This document shows positions 24,631-32,985 of a stretch of DNA of 64,000 nucleotides, piece after piece. Source of the DNA: Planctomycetota bacterium (GTDB lineage: Bacteria > Planctomycetota > UBA1135 > GCA-002686595). The notes under the pieces are model-generated. The model was not told the DNA's origin and did not search any database. It was given only the letters and a program-made list of their open reading frames with translations. A program made the position numbers and the translations under genes. The stretch is taken from contig JABABA010000012.1 in NCBI GenBank assembly GCA_014238415.1, positions 38,615 to 102,614 on the forward strand, in the 5' to 3' direction. Every line of letters starts with the position of its first letter. Position 1 is the stretch's first letter.

Positions 24631-25785
24631 TTGTTGCCTCATGCCTTGAGCCCCTCAGCAAACAGTAAACCGCTTGGCCTTTATGGGCTGACCCGTGGCT
24701 ACCGCAGCCCATACCTTGCCTCGGTGGGGGCTATGGCTGTGGGTATTGGGTTACTATTTGTCGTGCCCGTCGTGATTCGCAGCATGATCGACGGGTTTGT
24801 TCCTATTGAAGGCGAGGGTGGTAGGCGCTATTCCTTCGTCGCTCCCGAGTGGGTTCGTTTTGTAGCCGATGCCCTTGGTGTAGGTACGGAGGTTGTCACG
24901 AGCATGATGGTCGCCGGAGCGCTGATCATTGTGGTGACGGTCATGGCGGGACTGTTTCAGTATCTCAAGGGTCACTTGGCGGCGCGGGCTTCGGAGGCCA
25001 TTGTGCGCAGCATGCGCAACACCCTGCACTCCCATCTGGCCGCTTTGCCCGCCACCTACTTCGACACTGCAGAGACCGGGGATCTGGTCCAGCGCTGCAC
25101 AAGTGATGTGGAGACCGTAAGAGTGTTCCTGGCGGCTCAGGTGGTGGAGATCGGCCGCTCGATTCTGCTGGTGATCTGTGTCACTCCTGTGCTGTTTGCG
25201 CTGTCTGCGTCCCTGGCTTGGGTGACTTTGGCTCTCCTGCCCTTGCTGGTGATCTACTCGGTGTTCTTCTTTGGCAGATTGATCCGGTATTTCACGGATG
25301 TTGACGAAGCGGAGGCGCGCCTGACCACGGTCTTGCAGGAGAACTTGACGGGGATTCGGGTGGTGCGGTCTTTTGGACGGCGTGAGTTTGAGGAGCAGAA
25401 GTTCACCGCAGCAAACCACGAGCACCGAGACAAGACCAATTTGCTGATGCGGCTCTTGGCCCGCTTTTGGGGTTTTTCTGATTTGGTTTGCATGAGCCAG
25501 GGGGGGCTCGTGCTGTTCTTTGGCGCCTGGTGGACTCTGCGGGGGGAAATCACCTTGGGCACCATGGTTGCCTTCACCATGTATTCGGCGTATGTGATCT
25601 GGCCAGTGCGTCAGATGGGTCGCACCCTGGTTGATGCTGGAAAGGCGAGGGTTTCTCTGCGACGGCTGGGAGAGGTGCTGGCTGTGCATCATGAGGACGC
25701 CACCGATAAGGTTATTGAGGAGCCGCCCTCGAAATTGTCGGGGTCGATTCACGTAAAGGATTTGAGCTTCTCCTACGGACGATAA
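24631..25785 (+). CDS. ABC exporter half-transporter A, membrane domain fragment (ends at in-frame TAA)
   Basis: This 384-residue part contains the six-helix type-1 exporter membrane domain (from RSPYLASVGAMAVGIGLLFVVPVVIRSMIDGF to TMVAFTMYSAYVIWPVRQMGRTLVDAGKA). It also has the coupling-helix context (TYFDTAETGDLVQRCTSDVETVR) and the first strands of the nucleotide-binding domain (IHVKDLSFSYGR). It stops at TAA 25783-25785. The frame then stays open and in register into the rest of the nucleotide-binding domain at 25867-26601. As annotated it would lack ATP-binding motifs. The start is TTG 24631 with no clear ribosome site. Whether the TAA is real or an error decides if subunit A is functional. 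Confidence 0.8.
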   Translation: MLPHALSPSANSKPLGLYGLTRGYRSPYLASVGAMAVGIGLLFVVPVVIRSMIDGFVPIEGEGGRRYSFVAPEWVRFVADALGVGTEVVTSMMVAGALIIVVTVMAGLFQYLKGHLAARASEAIVRSMRNTLHSHLAALPATYFDTAETGDLVQRCTSDVETVRVFLAAQVVEIGRSILLVICVTPVLFALSASLAWVTLALLPLLVIYSVFFFGRLIRYFTDVDEAEARLTTVLQENLTGIRVVRSFGRREFEEQKFTAANHEHRDKTNLLMRLLARFWGFSDLVCMSQGGLVLFFGAWWTLRGEITLGTMVAFTMYSAYVIWPVRQMGRTLVDAGKARVSLRRLGEVLAVHHEDATDKVIEEPPSKLSGSIHVKDLSFSYGR

Positions 25786-25866
25786 AATAAACTGGAACGT
25801 GTTGGCCCAAGGGAACGGGACGATCAACAGGAAGCGCGTCAAGTCCTGCAGTCGGTCAGTTTTGAG

Positions 25867-26601
25867 TTGCAAGCGGGTCAGACCCTGGCACTCTTGGGTC
25901 CGCCGGGTTCGGGCAAGAGCACCCTGATCCGGTTGCTATTGCGCTTGTATGACTATGATGGAGATGGGGGCTCGGGTTCTATTGAATTGGATGGATACGA
26001 GCTTTCGGGCCTGTCCCGAGACTTCATCCGTAACCAGGTCGCTGTTGTGATGCAGGACCCGTTTCTCTACGCACGAACAATCGATGATAACTTGCTCTTC
26101 GGTCGCCCCACCGCGAGTAGCGAGGACATTCAGGCCGCTACGAGTGCTGCGGCGATACATGACTCCATTGAGGGTTTCAGGGAGGGCTATGGGACCATGC
26201 TTGGCGAGCGTGGAGTGACTCTCTCAGGCGGGCAAAAGCAACGTTTGGCGATTGCTCGGGTACTCCTCAAGCAAGCTCCGATTTTGATTCTCGATGATGC
26301 CCTTTCAGCGGTGGACCATGAGACTGAGGGGTTGATCATGAAGGCTCTTGGGCAACGGCGTGGCCAGCACACCACGATCATCATTGCCCACCGCTTGTCT
26401 TGTGTGACTCAGGCGGACCTGATTCTGGTCTTTGATCAGGGTCGTGTAGTGGAGCGGGGAAAGCATGAGGGCTTGCTGGCACAGGGAGGCGCGTATTCAC
26501 GGCTGTGGGCAATTCAGAGTGCATTTACGCGTCAGATCGATTCCCATGGGAAACGGCCGGACCTGACTGGCGAATCCAAGACCAATGAGGTTCATCCATG
26601 A
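25867..26601 (+). CDS. ABC exporter half-transporter A, nucleotide-binding domain fragment
   Basis: This part continues the frame interrupted at 25783-25785. The 27 codons between the TAA and TTG 25867 (NKLERVGPRERDD...) are also open. It has Walker A GPPGSGKST, the Q-loop VAVVMQDPFLYA, the canonical signature LSGGQKQR, Walker B ILILDDALSAVD and the H-loop IIIAHRLS. The residue after Walker B is Asp instead of the catalytic Glu, so this is the degenerate ATP site of a heterodimer. No proper start codon with a ribosome site exists, so separate translation is doubtful. Its stop overlaps the start of subunit B (ATGA). Confidence 0.8.
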   Translation: MQAGQTLALLGPPGSGKSTLIRLLLRLYDYDGDGGSGSIELDGYELSGLSRDFIRNQVAVVMQDPFLYARTIDDNLLFGRPTASSEDIQAATSAAAIHDSIEGFREGYGTMLGERGVTLSGGQKQRLAIARVLLKQAPILILDDALSAVDHETEGLIMKALGQRRGQHTTIIIAHRLSCVTQADLILVFDQGRVVERGKHEGLLAQGGAYSRLWAIQSAFTRQIDSHGKRPDLTGESKTNEVHP

Positions 26602-28487
26602 GCGCCGAGCAGATCAAGGAGCCAGATCGGGATGACAGAAGCCCGGGCTCGGGGCTCGATCTTGCTCTTTGGGGCGAGCTGTTCCGCTATGCCATGCGCT
26701 ACAAGCGGGAATTGGCGGGGCTTACTTTCTTCGCATTGACAACGGGCTCTTGTGATGTCTGTTTCCCCCTCGTGTCTCGGGCATTGATCGATGAAATGAC
26801 CCAGCTAACGGAATCGGGTGGCGCACTGCCCGAAGGCAGCCAATGGTTGATGCCCTATCTTTGGGCCTATGCCGGGTTGATCGTAGGCTTGAGTGGCAGC
26901 GTGTTCTTTTTCATTCGCTACGCCGGATTCTTGAAGGCATACATGGCAGCGGACATTCGCGAAGCGGGGTTCGGCAAGTTGCAGTTGTTGGAATTTGCCT
27001 ACTTCGACAAGAGGCCTATCGGTTGGTTGATGGCACGCATGACAAGTGACTGTGAACGCCTGGCGCGGATCTTGGCCTGGGGTGCGTTGGATGTGCTCTG
27101 GGCATCGACTTTCCTAGTGGGCATCACCTGCGTCATGCTGTACCTCAGTTGGAAGTTGGCTGTCTTGGTCCTGTTGGTGGCACCCCTGTTGGCGCTTACC
27201 AGTCGATTTTTTCAAAAGCGCATGCTCACTGCCTCGAGGTCAATTCGCAAAATCAACTCCACGATTACTGCTGACTTCAATGAGTCGATTCAGGGAGTTC
27301 TGACCACCAAGTCATTCGTGCGCGAGCAGGACAATTTGGCGAGCTTTGAGAAGAAGACGGACGCCATGTTCGAGTCCAGCGTCCGCAACGCCGTGTTGGC
27401 TGCAGCCTATCTTCCCGTGATCCTGTCCATCGGCAGTTTGGCCACTGCGGCGGCCTTGATCTTGGGCGGTTATCAGGTCGCGGGCGGCGTGATCAGCTTG
27501 GGTACTCTGGTAGCTTTCTTGAGCTACACCCGCATGTTGTTCGAGCCCTTGCAGCAACTGGCGCATATCTTCAGTGAGATGCAGATGGCTCAAGCTTCTG
27601 GAGAGCGTATCATCGAAATGATCGCTACCGAGCCGGCGATCTGTGACTCAGAACTGGTGAAGAAGAAGATTGCCGATCAAGCCCATGACCCTGTGCCAGG
27701 TCGGGCTATCGATGGGGACTCCGACCAGCTGGGCAGAATTGTCTTCCAGGATGTGGAGTTTGCCTATCTTCCTGGCGAGTTAGTGCTTGAGGGCATCAAC
27801 TTGACCGTGCCCGAAGGGGAAACAGTGGCTTTGGTGGGCTCCACCGGCGGGGGCAAGTCCACCCTTGTCAGTCTGCTTTGTCGCTTCTACGAGCCCACCG
27901 GCGGCGTGATCTCCGTTGATGGATGCGATCTGCGTGAGCGCAGTCTGGATTGGTTGCAGTCACATCTTGGGATCGTCCTACAGGATCCGCATCTGTTCAG
28001 CGGAAGCGTGCTGGAGAACATCCGCTATGGTCAATTGCACGCCACAGATGATGAGGTGTACAGAGCTGCGCGCACTGTGGGTGCTGAGGAGACGATTCTT
28101 CGTCTGCCTGGGGGCTACGGCTTCAACGTGGGGGCCGGGGGAAGTTTGCTCTCGGCAGGGGAACGCCAACTGGTCTCTTTTGCCAGGGCGATCCTGGCCG
28201 AGCCACGTATTCTGATCATGGATGAGGCCACCTCAAGCATCGACATGGAGACCGAGGTGCAGATTCAAAAGGGCCTTGAGCGCGTGCTCGAAGGTCGCAC
28301 AAGTTTTGTGATCGCTCACCGCTTGTCCACCATTGAAGGTGCAGACCGCATCTTGGTGATTGAGGGGGGGCGCATTGTAGAAGAGGGAAGCCACTTGGCT
28401 CTGATGGCTGCCAGGGGGCGTTATCACGAATTGCACGCGCGCCAGGGAATCGACGAGGTGGGGGTTCACATTGAGGATTGGAGCTGA
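26598..28487 (+). CDS. ABC exporter half-transporter B
   Basis: This is a complete 629-residue half-exporter: six membrane helices (residues about 35-330) followed by a nucleotide-binding domain. The domain has Walker A GSTGGGKST, the Q-loop LGIVLQDPHLFSG, Walker B ILIMDEATSSID with the catalytic Glu, and H-loop FVIAHRLSTI. The signature is LSAGERQ rather than LSGGQ. Together with the Asp at Walker B of subunit A this gives one canonical and one degenerate ATP site, as in heterodimeric exporters of the TM287/288 or BmrCD type. Such pumps export drugs, lipids or peptides. It starts 4 nt inside the end of subunit A. Confidence 0.92.
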   Translation: MSAEQIKEPDRDDRSPGSGLDLALWGELFRYAMRYKRELAGLTFFALTTGSCDVCFPLVSRALIDEMTQLTESGGALPEGSQWLMPYLWAYAGLIVGLSGSVFFFIRYAGFLKAYMAADIREAGFGKLQLLEFAYFDKRPIGWLMARMTSDCERLARILAWGALDVLWASTFLVGITCVMLYLSWKLAVLVLLVAPLLALTSRFFQKRMLTASRSIRKINSTITADFNESIQGVLTTKSFVREQDNLASFEKKTDAMFESSVRNAVLAAAYLPVILSIGSLATAAALILGGYQVAGGVISLGTLVAFLSYTRMLFEPLQQLAHIFSEMQMAQASGERIIEMIATEPAICDSELVKKKIADQAHDPVPGRAIDGDSDQLGRIVFQDVEFAYLPGELVLEGINLTVPEGETVALVGSTGGGKSTLVSLLCRFYEPTGGVISVDGCDLRERSLDWLQSHLGIVLQDPHLFSGSVLENIRYGQLHATDDEVYRAARTVGAEETILRLPGGYGFNVGAGGSLLSAGERQLVSFARAILAEPRILIMDEATSSIDMETEVQIQKGLERVLEGRTSFVIAHRLSTIEGADRILVIEGGRIVEEGSHLALMAARGRYHELHARQGIDEVGVHIEDWS

Positions 28488-28497
28488 GGAGTCGGAG

Positions 28498-30984
28498 TTA
28501 CTCTTCGCTGAGTACTACAAGCCCGCCCACCAGGAGTTCCCCGTGCTCGGTCTCTGCGCCTGATGGCCATCGCACATGTGCATCGATTGGACCCTTGCAG
28601 GCGCCCAGGCCGAAGAGTAATTCTCCTGGGCCACCCGTAAGATAGCCTTCGCCCGCTCGCAGGCTGCGGCGGTATCGGCCGTTGGCTGTGGACAGGGTCA
28701 CTTCGGCACCGATTCCCTGGGTATTTGCGCCTTTGCCTTTCAGGCGGATGCGAATCGAAGTGTGTCCCTTGGCGCGTGTCGAGTCATTTCGCAGAAGACG
28801 GACAGCTCCGTTGTTGCTTGTCACGAGCAGGTCCTCATCACCATCCTGGTCATAGTCGCAGGCAATTGCACCGCGGGAGGCGGCGGGCAGAGCTTTCTTC
28901 TCTATTTGCGTGGCGCCCATTTCTACAAACGGGCCGTCCGCTTGTGCCACATACAGGTGGTCTGCCTGTCCCACGCAGATTCCTGTAGAGGAATAGTCCG
29001 GGCTGGTATAACCGTTGGCCACGAAAAGGTCGAGGTCGCCGTCGAGTTCCAAGTCGAACAGTGCTGGCCCCCAGGAAGTGACCCCGATGCTCGGTCGGGC
29101 CAGTCCCGTCGCAATCGCTGCGTCGCGGAAACGGGGGCGCCGGGTGCGCCCACTGAAGCGTCGTTCGAGCAGGTTGAGATAGAGGGCGTTGGATTCAAGC
29201 TCCCAGTTGGTCAGCAGCAGGTCTTCGTCCCCGTCGCGCTCCAGGTCTCCGATGGCGAGGCCCATACCCCCGCGGGGATCGTCGAGACCGGCCTCCAGGG
29301 TCACGTCTCGAAAGCCACCATTGCCATTGTTTTCGTAGAGCACATTGGGAGTTACATCATTGGCCACATAAAGGTCCTGGTCACCGTCCCTGTCAAAGTC
29401 CCACCAGATCGCCTGCATGCCGAGGCCTGGGGAATCCTGTGTCTCCTTTCCTACTCGTTGCGTTTTCGGGTCATGCACTCCTAGTTTCTCTGCCACATCA
29501 CTGAAAGTCAGTACTCCCCCCGCGAGGTCATTGCGGAGCAGTTGATTGTGCTGGCCTTGGAACAGGTAGGGCAGCATGGGCAGGGGATCTTCCCGGCGCA
29601 TGCTCGCGCCTTCAGAATCTGGCGGCAGCTGGCCAGGGTCATATTCCAGGTAGCGCGTGATGTACAGGTCCAGATCTCCGTCCCCGTCGTAGTCTGCGGC
29701 GCAGACAGACGAACTCCAAAGGTCGGAGGGGGGCAGGAGGTTCGAGGCGTCCTTGAAGGTGCCGTCTCCTTTTCCGAGGAAGAATCGGTCGCGTCCCTGG
29801 CAGGCCAGATACAAATCGAGTTTGCCGTTCCCGTTTGCATCGAAGGCCAGGGCTCCCATGCTGGCATCGCCGCCTCCGAGATCTGCACGGAAAGATATGT
29901 CTTCAAAGGTGCCGTCCCCTTGGTTCCTGAACAAGCGATGGAGCAGGGGGTCCTGTTCTGGTCGGCCGGCACCTTGCGGCAGAAACAGATCCAGCCAGCC
30001 ATCCCCGTCAAAGTCACCCCAAGCCGCTCCCGGTCCCATGGTTGGTCGAATGTCCAGTTGCAGATCGGGTCCTTCCAGGTGCACTACTTGAAGACCTGCT
30101 TCGGAGGCAACATCACGCAAGGCGGGGCTGGGTGAGGTGCTTGCCTCGTGAAGGCCTGCAGGGAATCCCATCGGAGGTTCCAGAACCTCAAGTAGCAGGG
30201 TCATCGTCAGCTCCTGCTTAGGTTCTTCAGGCAGAGGAACCTGTAGTGCCTCTGCCTTGAAAGAGACATCCTGCCAGGGAGCAAGGTGTCCCACTTCTTG
30301 CGCCTGCTCGCAAAAATAAATCTGATCTATGGGGCCGCTGGTCTTGATTTCGAAGGCTTGCAAGCCAGACCAAGGAACTACCAATGCACCACGGGGAGCG
30401 GCTGGCACTTGTAGCTCCTGGTCGTTGAGGTGCAGAGACTCTTGAGTCTTGGAACCCGAGAGGATCACCAGCCAGAGGGTTGCACCGCTGGCGTAGGGGG
30501 GCGCCGTGACTCGTAGCGTTCCGCTGGCGCAGTGTCCGTCCTGGCGGGCCAGCAGGGAACTGGCCTGGGGCTCGATGTTGCGTGCCAGGAGCGGTGGCCC
30601 CACCTGGAACCAGCCCTGCTCGGTGGTCAGAATCTGCTGATCGGTTGGATGTTCGATCACCAGGGCTCGGGCCGTGCCCGCTGAGTTTTCACCTTCGGTT
30701 TGGACGTAGAAACAGGCCTCAGGTCTGTCCTCAGGGCCGAAATCAGTTCCCTGGACCTCACCCCGGGGTACGATTTCCGAGCGGCTGGTGAGGGGGAGGG
30801 CCAGGCGCCGCCCGGCCAGCAAGGGACCCAGATCCCAGCCGTTTGAGAACCCGCGGACAGGCCTTGCAGGCACGGTTGCTTGGACATCCTTGCCGCCACA
30901 GGCTGCGAGCGTGCATGCAAGGAGCGCCCAGGCCGAGAGTTGCGGGAGTTTTTTTATCCGGGGCCTGTGGTCCAGTGGTTGCAT
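28498..30984 (-). CDS. FG-GAP/VCBS-repeat lipoprotein with C-terminal ASPIC/UnbV domain
   Basis: This 828-residue protein has a lipoprotein signal (LLACTLAACGGKD). The N-terminal third is beta-rich and unassigned. Then come at least five FG-GAP/VCBS blades with Ca-binding D-x-D-G-D-G motifs (WGDFDGDGWLDLFLP, DANGNGKLDLYL, DYDGDGDLDLYI, DFDRDGDQDLYV, DLERDGDEDLLL and others). The C-terminal 90 residues form an ASPIC/UnbV domain (HTSIRIRLKGKGANTQGIGAEVTL...VRWPSG). Such CRTAC1-like proteins are surface adhesion or carbohydrate-related propellers and are abundant in planctomycetes. It is convergent with the ABC exporter. Confidence 0.9.
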   Translation of the reverse strand: MQPLDHRPRIKKLPQLSAWALLACTLAACGGKDVQATVPARPVRGFSNGWDLGPLLAGRRLALPLTSRSEIVPRGEVQGTDFGPEDRPEACFYVQTEGENSAGTARALVIEHPTDQQILTTEQGWFQVGPPLLARNIEPQASSLLARQDGHCASGTLRVTAPPYASGATLWLVILSGSKTQESLHLNDQELQVPAAPRGALVVPWSGLQAFEIKTSGPIDQIYFCEQAQEVGHLAPWQDVSFKAEALQVPLPEEPKQELTMTLLLEVLEPPMGFPAGLHEASTSPSPALRDVASEAGLQVVHLEGPDLQLDIRPTMGPGAAWGDFDGDGWLDLFLPQGAGRPEQDPLLHRLFRNQGDGTFEDISFRADLGGGDASMGALAFDANGNGKLDLYLACQGRDRFFLGKGDGTFKDASNLLPPSDLWSSSVCAADYDGDGDLDLYITRYLEYDPGQLPPDSEGASMRREDPLPMLPYLFQGQHNQLLRNDLAGGVLTFSDVAEKLGVHDPKTQRVGKETQDSPGLGMQAIWWDFDRDGDQDLYVANDVTPNVLYENNGNGGFRDVTLEAGLDDPRGGMGLAIGDLERDGDEDLLLTNWELESNALYLNLLERRFSGRTRRPRFRDAAIATGLARPSIGVTSWGPALFDLELDGDLDLFVANGYTSPDYSSTGICVGQADHLYVAQADGPFVEMGATQIEKKALPAASRGAIACDYDQDGDEDLLVTSNNGAVRLLRNDSTRAKGHTSIRIRLKGKGANTQGIGAEVTLSTANGRYRRSLRAGEGYLTGGPGELLFGLGACKGPIDAHVRWPSGAETEHGELLVGGLVVLSEE

Positions 30985-31154
30985 GGGATCAACCTACAGT
31001 CTTTCTTGCACTGTTGCGGGAAGAGTCTCTCCCAAAAGCAGTCGCCCCACATGTGCGCTGCCACTGAAGTGGCGGCCAATGTGAGGCGACTGATGGAAGT
31101 TCAGGTGCCTTGCGGTCGGTCCTTGCCCCCCTTGAGAGTGGACCGTTGCAGAGA

Positions 31155-31382
31155 TCAGGAGAACTTCAGATCTCGAATCTCTTCGATAGAAAAGTCTGTA
31201 GAGATTTTTTGATCGGGGTCGATCACCCGTCCTGTGCCGTGTAAATAGTTGAATGCCAGGCAGCCCGTAGCTACACGACCGTCACGAAAGTGGATTGTTA
31301 CCTTGTCGGCGGTCTTGGCGGCGTGGAGCTGGTCATACATGCGGTGGTGGGAGGGTTGTGGAGTCTTCTGAGTAATGGTCAT
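31155..31382 (-). CDS. Small hypothetical protein
   Basis: This 75-residue protein contains VTIHFRDGRVATGCLAFNYLHGTGRVIDPDQKISTDFSIEEIRDLKF. That segment looks like a small Sm/PilZ-like beta-barrel in which a strand-turn-strand binds or links to other parts. Similar short domains accompany regulatory and pilus-related proteins. No signal peptide is present. It lies alone between the ASPIC lipoprotein and a Nudix gene. Coding is plausible from composition, but no function can be given. Confidence 0.5.
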   Translation of the reverse strand: MTITQKTPQPSHHRMYDQLHAAKTADKVTIHFRDGRVATGCLAFNYLHGTGRVIDPDQKISTDFSIEEIRDLKFS

Positions 31383-31490
31383 AGGTGCGGAATGTCCGTT
31401 GTTCCGGCTTGCTGGCCGGGTTGTCCTGGGCGTGAAAGCGCAGGTCAGGGGAAGACGATAGTGGGAAGGGAGGTTTGATGCGGTCCCTGC

Positions 31491-32150
31491 TCAGGAGCGC
31501 ATCAACTGTGGCACAAGTTGGTCCAGTTCTGGCACGAGAAGACTGGACCAGGTTTCGAGATTTGCCCCGTCTCGAGCGAACTGCTTGAGTTCATCGAGAC
31601 TGACAAATTTGCCACTGAGCTGCTCGGTTTCGCGGACACGCACGGAGCCGTCCACGATCAGCAACATCACGATTCCGATGTGCACAGACCCAACCGGATT
31701 AGTGTCGTCGTTGATTAGCCCTACCGTCTTGAGTTTGAAATCCCCCTCGATCTCAAGCTCTTCCAGGGTCGCCTCGCGCAGTGCAGCCTTGGGGATGGGG
31801 TTTCTTCGATTCCAATCAGGGTGGAGTTCAAGCTCCTCGGAAGTAGGAAGATCCACTGGTTCAACGTGACCGCCGACACCGATGGACAACTTGTTATGCA
31901 GGCGGGTTTCGCCGCCTTGCTTGCTGCGGGTTAGCAAGAAGACCTGGTCTTCCTTGATCACCAAGCAGTAGGGGATCGGTTGCTTGAGGGCAGGCGTCCT
32001 TTCGGCGTAAGCCCGTTCCACAAAAAAGCCCTCTCTCTCGAGGATGGCCATGAAACCACCCTCGCTGAAGTCTCCATCAAAGGCCACGAAGCCGTGCGGG
32101 GTGGACTCTTGGAAGAGCTTCTCGCGGGGGACAACGTGGATGAATTCCAT
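31491..32150 (-). CDS. Nudix-domain protein with an insertion in the Nudix box
   Basis: Taken from ATG 32150 (MEFIHVVPREKLF), it has 219 residues; the frame is open to 32255. The Nudix box is recognisable as GVGGHVEPVD...AALREATLEELEI. About 20 residues (PTSEELELHPDWNRRNPIPK) lie between the GGHVE half and the REA..EE half, as in a subset of Nudix proteins from planctomycetes and Bacteroidetes. Metal-binding Glu residues are present. Substrate cannot be told from sequence: a nucleoside diphosphate derivative or a regulatory nucleotide is possible. Confidence 0.72.
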   Translation of the reverse strand: MEFIHVVPREKLFQESTPHGFVAFDGDFSEGGFMAILEREGFFVERAYAERTPALKQPIPYCLVIKEDQVFLLTRSKQGGETRLHNKLSIGVGGHVEPVDLPTSEELELHPDWNRRNPIPKAALREATLEELEIEGDFKLKTVGLINDDTNPVGSVHIGIVMLLIVDGSVRVRETEQLSGKFVSLDELKQFARDGANLETWSSLLVPELDQLVPQLMRS

Positions 32151-32510
32151 GGGGAGGCTTATGGTCGTCGCGTTGGTTTGTGCCGACTGGTGTCGGCGGG
32201 GATCAGTACGACTTGTTGGCAGAAAGGTATGTCCCCTGCGTGAATCTGTCAACATGCTGGGTTGGAGCGTTATTCAAACGCTAGATGTTGTGGCATACCT
32301 GGGCAGCGAGGCATGAAAGTTGCTTTAGGAAGCCGCTTATGCGCCTGATCATGCCGGAAGTCTGGAGCAGACTCATCAGAGGCCCAGAACTTTGACGCGC
32401 AGGGCAGAATTCCAAGGCCCACATCTTGCTGGCGTGATTCATCTCAGGAATCGCGGGGGGGCTGTCTTGGTGCTTCCCAGTGGCTGTGTGCTTCCCAGGG
32501 CTTGCGAGGG
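32151..32510. other. Gene-free stretch downstream of rnpB and upstream of the Nudix gene
   Basis: Leftward transcripts of rnpB would enter this 360-bp region. I see no gene and no strong terminator hairpin followed by T residues. The upstream regulatory region of the Nudix gene must lie here. Confidence 0.4.
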
Positions 32511-32913
32511 GGAGAGTGGATGTGAGAGACCTTATAAGCCGGGTCCTGTCCTCCCCACGAGGGGGAGGGCGACCATTTCTCTGGGACCTGGGTCGCCCCA
32601 GGCCTCAAACGATCTACCCGGGAGGCTTGAATGGTGCAGGTCGTCACCGTTCCTCCCCTATTCGATCTTTCTCCGGGTGGGGTTTACCTTGCCACTCCCG
32701 TCACCAGGAGCGCGGTGCGCTCTTACCGCACCGTTTCACCCTTGCCGCTCGCTTGCGCGAGGTAGGCGGTCTGATTTCTGTGGCACTTTCCCTGGGCTCG
32801 CGCCCGGTTGGCGTTACCAACCACCCTGACCTGTGGAGCCCGGACTTTCCTCCCCCCGCCGATGCCCGAGAGCACCACGGGGAGCGGCCGCTCGGCCTCT
32901 CACATCCGCTCCC
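32511..32913 (-). ncRNA. rnpB: RNase P RNA (bacterial type A)
   Basis: Read on the minus strand, the region contains in order the conserved RNase P elements. These are GAGGAAAGTCCGGGCT near the 5' end (about 32837-32852), CAGGGAAAGTGCCACAG and AATCAGACCGCC, AAGGGTGAAACGGTGCGGTA, GGCAAGGTAAACCCC, GCCTCCCGGGTAGATC, and ACAGGACCCGGCTTAT near the 3' end. Helix P1 is visible as GGATGTGAGAG (32897-32907) pairing perfectly with CTCTCACATCC (32518-32528). Length of about 400 nt fits type A. It is the catalytic RNA that matures tRNA 5' ends. The exact ends are inferred from P1 and may be off by several bases. Confidence 0.95.
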
Positions 32914-32985
32914 AGCATATGCGTCAGGGGGGGGACCCGAGTAGGCTGGGTCACTCGTCCCCAATTAGGGACCCCCCCGAGCCCC

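Noticed and set aside
10935..26601. Reassignment of TAA to a sense codon
   Set aside because: TAA clearly ends other genes in this window, for example folP (47206), the ASPIC lipoprotein (28498) and the EF-hand frame itself (10935). A code change is therefore not supported.
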